In this document: positions 8,460 to 20,521 of the stretch, piece by piece
Numbering within the stretch: position 1 is the stretch's first letter
Layout of the letters: every line of letters begins with the position of its first letter
Assembly (NCBI GenBank): GCA_029339505.1
Contig: JAQISU010000097.1
Location: 1 to 64,000 of the forward strand
Direction of reading: 5' to 3'
DNA from: Unio delphinus
Lineage: Eukaryota; Mollusca; Bivalvia; Unionida; Unionidae
Length of the DNA: 64,000 nt
Made by a program: the position numbers and the translations under genes
The notes under the pieces: generated by a model
What the model was told of the DNA's origin: nothing
The model's database searches: none
The model's input: the letters and a program-made list of their open reading frames with translations, nothing else

Positions 8460-11289
8460 ACTTGCCAGTTGAGAATTGATTTATACAGAGCACATTAAGA
8501 AGGAAGAAAGAAATCGTCTACACGCATCTTCATGATCATATATGGTTCAGCGAGGTTTTCATCATGCATAGTTTGACTTGTCTGCATGAATGGAATGGTG
8601 TCAATTTGGAAAACTGTGAAGGACAATTCAAAGCACGTGTTAGTTATTTAGCAGCATGAAGAAATTGTAGTGCACACCACAATTATAGTTGAATCGTGAT
8701 GTAATAGTGTTCCAAACTTTAGCGTTTGGGGATAGGTTTTCTTAGGGATTTAGGTAACAACTGGTGTGGAATTTGTAGTGAATTAACAGTGAAAGAAACA
8801 AATAGGATCGGGCACAGACTGAGTTGAAAAATATTTGGGCATTGAAGTCATGGTTGACTTGTTGGAGGTTAGTAAGAGAAGGTGTCTCTGAAGAACGCTA
8901 ACCTCGTGATGTGTACAGGTGTACCAAGGTCTATTAGGAGAACGTGTGTCCTGGTGGAAACGCAATCTCCAGACCAGAGTTTTAATGTAAAGAGGAATGG
9001 TTCTGGTTGCATTTGATGTCTGTTGTTAGAGACCTATGCTTAGACAAGTCAATTTCGAGGAAGTCGTGAGGGAGTTTGAACCCGACTAAGTGGTTGAAAC
9101 ATTATTTCATCTTGGATTCAACTTGTTTAGATTTGGATAGTTTATGTTGTTGTATATAATCATATTGGTAATCGTTTATCGGGTGTGGGGTTAAATTTAG
9201 AAAAAAAAAAAAAAAAAAAAACATACTTCAAATTGTGATTTAGATCACAGAAATGTGACGTTTGTGTCACTCGGGACGAGTGATCTTTTAAAGGCGGGGG
9301 TAATGTCATAAATTTGGAGTAAGTGTTAGTGAATTTGAACCATGCTTGGGTCGTTAGTAGTGATTTTAGGGTACAAGCCGAATGACTGTCCCTGTGGTAA
9401 CATAGTCCATATTAAAATTCAGTGGTGTATACAAGTAGTGTGATTGGAAAGGCAGCATTTATGGTTGGAAATCAGTAAATTATAGAATGGAATCAATAAG
9501 TTGGAACTTGGTAGGTACCGTTTATGTGGCCATAGTGGAAAATTGGCGTATGTATATGAGTGTGATACGCCGGAAATTCTGTGGATGGACTGGCCTAGGG
9601 TCGCGCAGTTAAATATTTCCCAGTTAGTAAGGGAATACTGGTGTAATTTCTATGGCATGACAAGCTATCGGTACGGAAAACGGATGATAATGAAGAAAAA
9701 CCATGTAAAGGTGCAGTTAATGGACGTTTGGGCAAGTTGTCTCCTCTGGGTCGCCCATTGATTACAGCAAAGATTAATAATTATAGCAGACACGTCTTTC
9801 TTTCCATTTTACAACTCAAGTTGTATGGAAGTCTTTGGAAATTTGGGGAAAACATATGACTTCCAGCGTGACTCGCGCCAGGGTTTTGACACCGCTCGGT
9901 CAAGTGAATACCCCTGTGCTTGTAACAAGAAAAAATTCTGAGTGACAGCGTTTTGGGATATGTCGTGAATAGTTCTGTCATGGTTTGCAATTTATTCAGA
10001 GTTATTATGTGTGAAACTGACTATTGCTTCGCATTTGGAAAGAAAGAGGAAAGAAATATTATGGCTAGTGCGACTTTAACTTCGTTTATTGAGATTTCGC
10101 GACATTTGGTCTGCGAGAGTAGATATATGCATTTGCTGCTGAGAAGGATTTTTAAGAGGAGTCCTATGTTCAAGCAGGATGGAGTGTTTTATCCGGGATA
10201 TAATACAGCGATGGCAAGAATTGTATTGGTGTAGGTCGCGCAGATTGCGAGATCTAAGTCAGTTGGAGGTAAAACCGTGAGACAGTGCACACGCGGTTTC
10301 CATTTCTCCTCGACACGTGTGGGGTTAAAACAGGGCCAAGTGATACTTTTGGTTCTTTTTAATAGGCTGGAATTGCTAAAATGTGGACGACAATCATTGG
10401 CCACGGAATTGTAACATGCTGGAATGATGAAAATGTCTGTAATTGTTTTGTTTTTGTACAAACTGATAGGAACCGCTAATGAATGGTTTGACAACACCCC
10501 CCCCCCCCCCCGCCGTGTTGTGTACTAATTGAGGAGATTGGATTTTATAACATCAACAACAATAAGAACAATAAGAACAATACATAAAATTGATATAAGC
10601 GTCATACACCGGTAGAAGTGGCCAATAAAAGTTTTAAATGGGTGGGTAATAATTTTTCCCCCGTAATTATTACATGGATGGGTTGAGACATATTGTCTAA
10701 CGGGTGACAATTAAAAGCCGCGCAGTTACAATTAAATCAGAATGCGCCCAAAGGCTATGTAAATAATTTGATTATTGGTGTGATTATTTGTTTTATATTT
10801 TAAATTCTGTAACGACAGATGTCGGTCTTGATTGGGGTTTTATTATTGTATGTATTAGTTTTATAATTTGCAATCATGCTGGTGTTAGAGCAGAAAAGTT
10901 CTAGAAGTTGTTGCTGCATGAGACCATGTGGTAAATTAAGTCTAGTTGTTTGAATTGTGCTTGGAGTTAAACATGGCTGAATTGAAAGAAAATAAGGGTA
11001 TTATGTATGGGTGTTTGGAGGCTGGTGGACTATTTGTTTATTTTTATTTTTGTGTTGCTGTAGGGTACGGTTAAGTGGTGAAAAGATGATTGAAAAGGCA
11101 GTGTCAAGTCTAGCGTTCTGTTGGTGACAATAGGGTCGCGCCGGTCGCGCCAGTATGGGCGTTGAAGTCATGGTTGACTTATTTTTGAGGTTCTTAAGAG
11201 GTCGTGTTTCATTTGAAGAACGCATTCTCTAACCTCGTGGGGTAGTACAGGACGGAACCTGTATTTTGTTTGTCATTGAACTGTTAGCG
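8460..11289 (+). repeat. Unit 4 (A), 2830 bp, indel-rich
   Basis: Longest unit. It carries many private indels: TCT lost near 8810; A tract of 21 followed by CA (9201-9223); extra bases near 9369, 9941 and 9964; CGTGTGGGG near 10318; CATGCTGGTG near 10877; and a 10-bp duplication of GGTCGCGCC at 11134-11152. Its neighbours 3 and 5 lack all of these. Confidence 0.95.
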
Positions 11290-14108
11290 ACTTGCCAGTT
11301 GAGAATTGATTTATACAGAGCACATTAAGAAGGAAGAAAGAAATCGTCTACACGCATCTTCATGATCATATATGGTTCAGCGAGGTTTTCATCATGCATA
11401 GTTTGACTTGTCTGCATGAATGGAATGGTGTCAATTTGGAAAACTGTGAAGGACAATTCAAAGCACGTGTTAGTTATTTAGCAGCATGAAGAAATTGTAG
11501 TGCACACCACAATTATAGTTGAATCGTGATGTAATAGTGTTCCAAACTTTAGCGTTTGGGGATAGGTTTTCTTAGGGATTTAGGTAACAACTGGTGTGGA
11601 ATTTGTAGTGAATTAACAGTGAAAGAAACAAATAGGATCGTCTGGCACAGACTGAGTTGAAAAATATTTGGGCATTGAAGTCATGGTTGACTTGTTGGAG
11701 GTTAGTAAGAGAAGGTGTCTCTGAAGAACGCTAACCTCGTGATGTGTACAGGTGTACCAAGGTCTATTAGGAGAACGTGTGTCCTGGTGGAAACGCAATC
11801 TCCAGACCAGAGTTTTAATGTAAAGAGGAATGGTTCTGGTTGCATTTGATGTCTGTTGTTAGAGACCTATGCTTAGACAAGTCAATTTCGAGGAAGTCGT
11901 GAGGGAGTTTGAACCCGACTAAGTGGTTGAAACATTATTTCATCTTGGATTCAACTTGTTTAGATTTGGATAGTTTATGTTGTTGTATATAATCATATTG
12001 GTAATCGTTTATCGGGTGTGGGGTTAAATTTAGAAAAAAAAAAAAAAAAAAAAAATACTTCAAATTGTGATTTAGATCACAGAAATGTGACGTTTGTGTC
12101 ACTCGGGACGAGTGATCTTTTAAAGGCGGGGGTAATGTCATAAATTTGGAGTAAGTGTTAGTGAATTTGAACCATGCTTGGGTCGTTAGTAGTGATTTTG
12201 GGTACAAGCCGAATGACTGTCCCTGTGGTAACATAGTCCATATTAAAATTCAGTGGTGTATACAAGTAGTGTGATTGGAAAGGCAGCATTTATGGTTGGA
12301 AATCAGTAAATTATAGAATGGAATCAATAAGTTGGAACTTGGTAGGTACCGTTTATGTGGCCATAGTGGAAAATTGGCGTATGTATATGAGTGTGATACG
12401 CCGGAAATTCTGTGGATGGACTGGCCTAGGGTCGCGCAGTTAAATATTTCCCAGTTAGTAAGGGAATACTGGTGTAATTTCTATGGCATGACAAGCTATC
12501 GGTACGGAAAACGGATGATAATGAAGAAAAACCATGTAAAGGTGCAGTTAATGGACGTTTGGGCAAGTTGTCTCCTCTGGGTCGCCCATTGATTACAGCA
12601 AAGATTAATAATTATAGCAGACACGTCTTTCTTTCCATTTTACAACTCAAGTTGTATGGAAGTCTTTGGAAATTTGGGGAAAACATATGACTTCCAGCGT
12701 GACTCGCGCCAGGGTTTTGACACCGCTCGGTCAAGTGAATACCCCTGTGCTTGTAACAAGAAAAAATTCTGGTGACAGCGTTTTGGGATATGTGTGAATA
12801 GTTCTGTCATGGTTTGCAATTTATTCAGAGTTATTATGTGTGAAACTGACTATTGCTTCGCATTTGGAAAGAAAGAGGAAAGAAATATTATGGCTAGTGC
12901 GACTTTAACTTCGTTTATTGAGATTTCGCGACATTTGGTCTGCGAGAGTAGATATATGCATTTGCTGCTGAGAAGGATTTTTAAGAGGAGTCCTATGTTC
13001 AAGCAGGATGGAGTGTTTTATCCGGGATATAATACAGCGATGGCAAGAATTGTATTGGTGTAGGTCGCGCAGATTGCGAGATCTAAGTCAGTTGGAGGTA
13101 AAACCGTGAGACAGTGCACACGCGGTTTCCATTTCTCCTCGACACGTGGGGGTTAAAACAGGGCCAAGTGATACTTTTGGTTCTTTTTTAATAGGCTGGA
13201 ATTGCTAAAATGTGGACGACAATCATTGGCCACGGAATTGTAACATGCTGGAATGATGAAAATGTCTGTAATTGTTTTGTTTTTGTACAAACTGATAGGA
13301 ACCGCTAATGAATGGGTTTGACAACACCCCCCCCCCCCCCCGCCGTGTTGTGTATAATTGAGGAGATTGGATTTTATAACATCAACAACAATAAGAACAA
13401 TAAGAACAACATACATAAATTTGATATAAGCGTCATACACCGGTAGAAGTGGCCAATAAAAGTTTTAAATGGGTGGGTAATAATTTTTCCCCGTAATTAT
13501 TACATGGATGGGTTGAGACATATTGTCTACGGGTGACAATTAAAAGCCGCGCAGTTACAATTAAATCAGAATGCGCCCAAAGGCTATGTAAATAATTTGA
13601 TTATTGGTGTGATTATTTGTTTTATATTTTTAAATTCTGTAACGACAGATGTCGGTCTTGATTGGGGTTTTATTATTGTATGTATTAGTTTTATAATTTG
13701 CAATCATGTGGTGTTAGAGCAGAAAAGTTCTAGAAGTTGTTGCTGCATGAGACCATGTGGTAAATTAAGTCTAGTTGTTTGAATTGTGCTTGGAGTTAAA
13801 CATGGCTGAATTGAAAGAAAATAAGGGTATTATGTATGGGTGTTTGGAGGCTGGTGGACTATTTGTTTATTTTTATTTTTGTGTTGCTGTAGGGTACGGT
13901 TAAGTGGTGAAAAGATGATTGAAAAGGCAGTGTCAAGTCTAGCGTTCTGTTGGTGACAATAGGGTCGCGCCAGATGGGCGTTGAAGTCATGGTTGACTTA
14001 TTTTTGAGGTTCTTAAGAGGTCGTGTTTCATTTGAAGAACGCATTCTCTAACCTCGTGGGGTAGTACAGGACGGAACCTGTATTTTGTTTGTCATTGAAC
14101 TGTTAGCG
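11290..14108 (+). repeat. Unit 5 (A), 2819 bp
   Basis: Consensus A unit. A tract 22 (12034-12055), C tract 15. Confidence 0.97.
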
Positions 14109-16918
14109 ACTTGCCAGTTGAGAATTGATTTATACAGAGCACATTAAGAAGGAAGAAAGAAATCGTCTACACGCATCTTCATGATCATATATGGTTCAGC
14201 GAGGTTTTCATCATGCATAGTTTGACTTGTCTGCATGAATGGAATGGTGTCAATTTGGAAAACTGTGAAGGACAATTCAAAGCACGTGTTAGTTATTTAG
14301 CAGCATGAAGAAATTGTAGTGCACACCACAATTATAGTTGAATCGTGATGTAATAGTGTTCCAAACTTTAGCGTTTGGGGATAGGTTTTCTTAGGGATTT
14401 AGGTAACAACTGGTGTGGAATTTGTAGTGAATTAACAGTGAAAGAAACAAATAGGATCGTCTGGCACAGACTGAGTTGAAAAATATTTGGGCATTGAAGT
14501 CATGGTTGACTTGTTGGAGGTTAGTAAGAGAAGGTGTCTCTGAAGAACGCTAACCTCGTGATGTGTACAGGTGTACCAAGGTCTATTAGGAGAACGTGTG
14601 TCCTGGTGGAAACGCAATCTCCAGACCAGAGTTTTAATGTAAAGAGGAATGGTTCTGGTTGCATTTGATGTCTGTTGTTAGAGACCTATGCTTAGACAAG
14701 TCAATTTCGAGGAAGTCGTGAGGGAGTTTGAACCCGACTAAGTGGTTGAAACATTATTTCATCTTGGATTCAACTTGTTTAGATTTGGATAGTTTATGTT
14801 GTTGTATATAATCATATTGGTAATCGTTTATCGGGTGTGGGGTTAAATTTAGAAAAAAAAAAAAAAAAAAAAAAAATACTTCAAATTGTGATTTAGATCA
14901 CAGAAATGTGACGTTTGTGTCACTCGGGACGAGTGATCTTTTAAAGGCGGGGGTAATGTCATAAATTTGGAGTAAGTGTTAGTGAATTTGAACCATGCTT
15001 GGGTCGTTAGTAGTGATTTTGGGTACAAGCCGAATGACTGTCCCTGGTAACATAGTCCATATTAAAATTCAGTGGTGTATACAAGTAGTGTGATTGGAAA
15101 GGCAGCATTTATGGTTGGAAATCAGTAAATTATAGAATGGAATCAATAAGTTGGAACTTGGTAGGTACCGTTTATGTGGCCATAGTGGAAAATTGGCGTA
15201 TGTATATGAGTGTGATACGCCGGAAATTCTGTGGATGGACTGGCCTAGGGTCGCGCAGTTAAATATTTCCCAGTTAGTAAGGGAATACTGGTGTAATTTC
15301 TATGGCATGACAAGCTATCGGTACGGGAAAACGGATGATAATGAAGAAAAACCATGTAAAGGTGCAGTTAATGGGACGTTTGGGCAAGTTGTCTCCTCTG
15401 GGTCGCCCATTGATTACAGCAAAGATTAATAATTATAGCAGACACGTCTTTCTTTCCATTTTACAACTCAAGTTGTATGGAAGTCTTTGGAAATTTGGGG
15501 AAAACATATGACTTCCAGCGTGACTCGCGCCAGGGTTTTGACACCGCTCGGTCAAGTGAATACCCCTGTGCTTGTAACAAGAAAAAATTCTGGTGACAGC
15601 GTTTTGGGATATGTGTGAATAGTTCTGTCATGGTTTGCAATTTATTCAGAGTTATTATGTGTGAAACTGACTATTGCTTCGCATTTGGAAAGAAAGAGGA
15701 AAGAAATATTATGGCTAGTGCGACTTTAACTTCGTTTATTGAGATTTCGCGACATTTGGTCTGCGAGAGTAGATATATGCATTTGCTGCTGAGAAGGATT
15801 TTTAAGAGGAGTCCTATGTTCAAGCAGGATGGAGTGTTTTATCCGGGATATAATACAGCGATGGCAAGAATTGTATTGGTGTAGGTCGCGCAGATTGCGA
15901 GATCTAAGTCAGTTGGAGGTAAAACCGTGAGACAGTGCACACGCGGTTTCCATTTCTCCTCGACACGTGGGGGTTAAAACAGGGCCAAGTGATACTTTTG
16001 GTTCTTTTTTAATAGGCTGGAATTGCTAAAATGTGGACGACAATCATTGGCCACGGAATTGTAACATGCTGGAATGATGAAAATGTCTGTAATTGTTTTG
16101 TTTTTGTACAAACTGATAGGAACCGCTAATGAATGGGTTTGACAACACCCCCCCCCCCCCCGCCGTGTTGTGTATAATTGAGGAGATTGGATTTTATAAC
16201 ATCAACAACAATAAGAACAATAAGAACAACATACATAAATTTGATATAAGCGTCATACACCGGTAGAAGTGGCCAATAAAAGTTTTAAATGGGTGGGTAA
16301 TAATTTTTCCCCGTAATTATTACATGGATGGGTTGAGACATATTGTCTACGGGTGACAATTAAAAGCCGCGCAGTTACAATTAAATCAGAATGCGCCCAA
16401 AGGCTATGTAAATAATTTGATTATTGGTGTGATTATTTGTTTTATATTTTTAAATTCTGTAACGACAGATGTCGGTCTTGATTGGGGTTTTATTATTGTA
16501 TGTATTAGTTTTATAATTTGCAATCATGTGGTGTTAGAGCAGAAAAGTTCTAGAAGTTGTTGCTGCATGAGACCATGTGGTAAATTAAGTCTAGTTGTTT
16601 GAATTGTGCTTGGAGTTAAACATGGCTGAATTGAAAGAAAATAAGGGTATTATGTATGGGTGTTTGGAGGCTGGTGGACTATTTGTTTATTTTTATTTTT
16701 GTGTTGCTGTAGGGGTCGGTAAGAGAAGATGATTGAAAAGGCAGTGTCAAGTCTAGCGTTCTGTTGGTGACAATAGGGTCGCGCCAGATGGGCGTTGAAG
16801 TCATGGTTGACTTATTTTGAGGTTCTTAAGAGGTCGTGTTTCATTTGAAGAACGCATTCTCTAACCTCGTGTAGTACAGGACGGATCCTGTATTTTGATT
16901 GTCATTGAACTGTTAGCG
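14109..16918 (+). repeat. Unit 6 (A to B recombinant), 2810 bp, shortest unit
   Basis: A-type through 16576, B-type from 16871. A tract 24, C tract 14. Private changes: TG lost near 15047 (CCTGGTAAC), extra G in TACGGGAAAACGG near 15325, extra G in AATGGGACG near 15373, and a scrambled stretch at 16711-16735. Confidence 0.95.
16711..16735. other. Scrambled scar at the A to B subfamily border
   Basis: All other units read TGTAGGGTACGGTTAAG then TGGTGAAAAGATGATTG. Unit 6 alone reads TGTAGGGGTCGGTAAG then AGAAGATGATTG, six bases shorter with several changed bases. Unit 6 is A-type before it (last marker 16576) and B-type after it (first marker 16871), so this lies in the exchange interval. Confidence 0.8.
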
Positions 16919-17662
16919 ACTTGCCAGTTGAGAATTGATTTATACAGAGCACATTAAGAAGGAAGAAAGAAATCGTCTACACGCATCTTCATGATCATAT
17001 ATGGTCCAGCGAGATTTTCATCATGCATAGTTTGACTTGTCTGCATGAATGGAATGGTGTCAATTTGGAAAACTGTGAAGGACAATTCAAAGCACGTGTT
17101 AGTTATTTAGCAGCATGAAGAAATTGTAGTGCACACCACAATTATAGTTGAATCGTGATGTGATGGTGTTCCAAACTTTAGCGTTTGGGGATAGGTTTTC
17201 TTAGGGATTTAGGTAACAACTGGTGTGGAATTTGTAGTGAATTAACAGTGAAAGAAACAAATAGGATCGTCTGGCACAGACTGAGTTGAAAAATATTTGC
17301 GCATTGAAGTCATGGTTGACTTGTTGGAGGTTAGTAAGAGAAGGTGTCTCTGAAGAACGCTAACCTCGTGATATGTACAGGTGTACCAAGGTCTATTAGG
17401 AGAACGTGTGTCCTGGTGGAAACGCAATCTCCAGACCAGAGTTTTAATGTAAAGAGGAATGGTTCTGGTTGCATTTGATGTCTGTTGTTAGAGACCTATG
17501 CTTAGACAAGTCAATTTCGAGGAAGTCGTGAGGGAGTTTGAACCCGACTAAGTGGTTGAAACATTATTTCATCTTGGATTCAACTTGTTTAGATTTGGAT
17601 AGTTTATGTTGTTGTATATAATCATATTGGTAATCGTTTATCGGGTGTGGGGTTAAATTTAG

Positions 17663-17693
<31 letters not shown>

Positions 17694-19746
17694 TTCAAAT
17701 TGTGATTTAGATCACAGAAATGTGACGTTTGTGTCACTCGGGACGAGTGATCTTTTAAAGGCGGGGGTAATGTCATAAATTTGGAGTAAGTGTTAGTGAA
17801 TTTGAACCATGCTTGGGTCGTTAGTAGTGATTTTGGGTACAAGCCGAATGACTGTCCCTGTAGTAACATAGTCCATATTAAAATTCAGTAGTGTATACAA
17901 GTAGTGTGATTGAAAAGGCAGCATTTATGGTTGGAAATCAGTAAATTATAGAATGGAATCAATAAGTTGGAACTTGGTAGGTACCGTTTATGTGGCCATA
18001 GTGGAAAATTGGCGTATGTATATGAGTGTGATACGCCGGAAATTCTGTGGATGGACTGGCCTAGGGTCGCGCAGTTAAATATTTCCCAGTTAGTAAGGGA
18101 ATACTGGTGTAATTTCTATGGCATGACAAGCTATCGGTACGGAAAACGGATGATAATGAAGAAAAAACCATGTAAAGGTGCAGTTAATGGACGTTTGGGC
18201 AAGTTGTCTCCTCTGGGTCGCCCATTGATTACAGCAAAGATTAATAATTATAGCAGACACGTCTTTCTTTCCATTTTACAACTCAAGTTGTATGGAAGTC
18301 TTTGGAAATTTGGGGAAAACATATGACTTCCAGCGTGACTCGCGCCAGGGTTTTGACACCGCTCGGTCAAGTGAATACCCCTGTGCTTGTAACAAGAAAA
18401 ATTTCTGGTGACAGCGTTTTGGGATATGTGTGAATAGTTCTGTCATGGTTTGCAATTTATTCAGAGTTATTATGTGTGAAACTGACTATTGCTTCGCATT
18501 TGGAAGGAAAGAGGAAAGAAATATTATGGCTAGTGCGACTTTAACTTCGTTTATTGAGATTTCGCGACATTTGGTCTGCGAGAGTAGATATATGCATTTG
18601 CTGCTGAGAAGGATTTTTAAGAGGAGTCCTATGTTCAAGCAGGATGGAGTGTTTTATCCGGGATATAATACAGCGATGGCAAGAATTGTATTGGTGTAGG
18701 TCGCGCAGATTGCGAGATCTAAGTCAGTTGGAGGTAAAACCGTGAGACAGTGCACACGCGGGCGGTTTCCATTTCTCCTCGACACGTGGGGGTTAAAACA
18801 GGGCCAAGTGATACTTTTGGTTCTTTTTATAGGCTGGAATTGCTAAAATGTGGACGACAATCATTGGCCACGGAATTGTAACATGCTGGAATGATGAAAA
18901 TGTCTGTAATTGTTTTGTTTTTGTACAAACTGATAGGAAACCGCTAATGAATGGGTTTGACAACACCCCCCCCCCCCCCCCCCGCCGTGTTGTGTATAAT
19001 TGAGGAGATTGGATTTTATAACATCAACAACAATAAGAACAATAAGAACAACTACATAAATTTGATATAAGCGTCATACACCGGTAGAAGTGGCCCAATA
19101 AAAGTTTTAATGGGTGGGGTAATAATTTTTTCCCCGTAATTATTACATGGATGGGTTGAGACATATTGTCTACGGGTGACAATTAAAAGCCGCGCAGTTA
19201 CAATTAAATCAGAATGCGCCAAAGGCTATGTAAATAATTTGATTATTGGTGTGATTATTTGTTTTATATTTTTAAATTCTGTAACGACAGATGTCGGTCT
19301 TGATTGGGGTTTTATTATTGTATGTATTAGTTTTATAATTTGTAATCATGTGGTGTTAGAGCAGAAAAGTTCTAGAAGTTGTTGCTGCATGAGACCAGGT
19401 GGTAAATTAAGTCTAGTTGTTTGAATTGTGCTTGAGTTAAACATGGCTGAATTGAAAGAAAATAAGGGTATTATGTATGGGTGTTTGGAGGCTGGTGGAC
19501 TATTTGTTATTTTTATTTTTGTGTTGCTGTAGGGTACGGTTAAGTGGTGAAAAGATGATTGAAAAGGACAGGTGTCAAGTCTAGCGTTCTGTTGGTGACA
19601 ATAGGGTCGCGCCAGATGGGCGTTGAAGTCATGGTTGACTTATTTTGAGGTTCTTAAGAGGTCGTGTTTCATTTGAAGAACGCATTCTCTAACCTCGTGT
19701 AGTACAGGACGGATCCTGTATTTTGATTGTCATTGAACTGTTAGCG
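16919..19746 (+). repeat. Unit 7 (B), 2828 bp, indel-rich
   Basis: First fully B unit. A tract 28, C tract 18. Private indels include an extra A near 18166 (GAAGAAAAAACC), GCGGGCGGTTT near 18759, TTTTTATAGG near 18827, one C lost in GCGCCAAAGG near 19219, a T lost near 19509 and extra bases near 19568. Confidence 0.95.
19703..19720. other. B-specific 7-bp inverted repeat containing GGATCC
   Basis: TACAGGA (19703-19709), CGGA, TCCTGTA (19714-19720). In A and A' the second arm is ACCTGTA, giving only six paired bases. The change creates GGATCC (19711-19716), which appears at the tails of units 6 to 15 only. Confidence 0.75.
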
Positions 19747-20490
19747 ACTTGCCAGTGAGAATTGATTTATACAGAGCACATTAAGAAGGAAGAAAGAAAT
19801 CGTCTACACGCATCTTCATGATCATATATGGTCCAGCGAGATTTTCATCATGCATAGTTTGACTTGTCTGCATGAATGGAATGGTGTCAATTTGGAAAAC
19901 TGTGAAGGACAATTCAATGCACGTGTTAGTTATTTAGCAGCATGAAGAAATTGTAGTGCCACACCACAATTATAGTTGAATCGTGATGTGATGGTGTTCC
20001 AAACTTTAGCGTTTGGGGATAGGTTTTCTTAGGGATTTAGGTAACAACTGGTGTGGAATTTGTAGTGAATTAACAGTGAAAGAAACAAATAGGATCGTCT
20101 GGCACAGACTGAGTTGAAAAATATTTGCGCATTGAAGTCATGGTTGACTGTTGGAGGTTAGTAAGAGAAGGTGTCTCTGAAGAACGCTAACCTCGTGATA
20201 TGTACAGGTGTACCAAGGTCTATTAGGAGAACGTGTGTCCTGGTGGAAACGCAATCTCCAGACCAGAGTTTTAATGTAAAGAGGAATGGTTCTGGTTGCA
20301 TTTGATGTCTGTTGTTAGAGACCTATGCTTAGACAAGTCAATTTCGAGGAAGTCGTGAGGGGAGTTTGAACCCGACTAAGTGGTTGAAACATTATTTCAT
20401 CTTGGGATTCAACTTGTTTAGATTTGGATAGTTTATGTTGTTGTATATAATCATATTGGTAATCGTTTATCGGGTGTGGGTTAAATTTAG

Positions 20491-20521
<31 letters not shown>

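Larger units (their letters stand above)
1..16576. repeat. Subfamily A block (units 1-6)
   Basis: Block defined by shared bases seen in units 1-6: GGTTCAGCGAGG, GATGTAATAGTG, ATTTGGGCATTG, GTGATGTGTACAG, CTGTGGTAAC, CAGTGGTGTA, GTAGTGTGATTGG, GGAAAGAAAG, ACAACATACATA, TTTGCAATCATG, GACCATGTGG, CCTCGTGGGG and ACGGAACCTG. A tracts are 21-24 long and C tracts 14-15. The last A-specific bases seen are C16521 and T16576 in unit 6. Confidence 0.9.
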
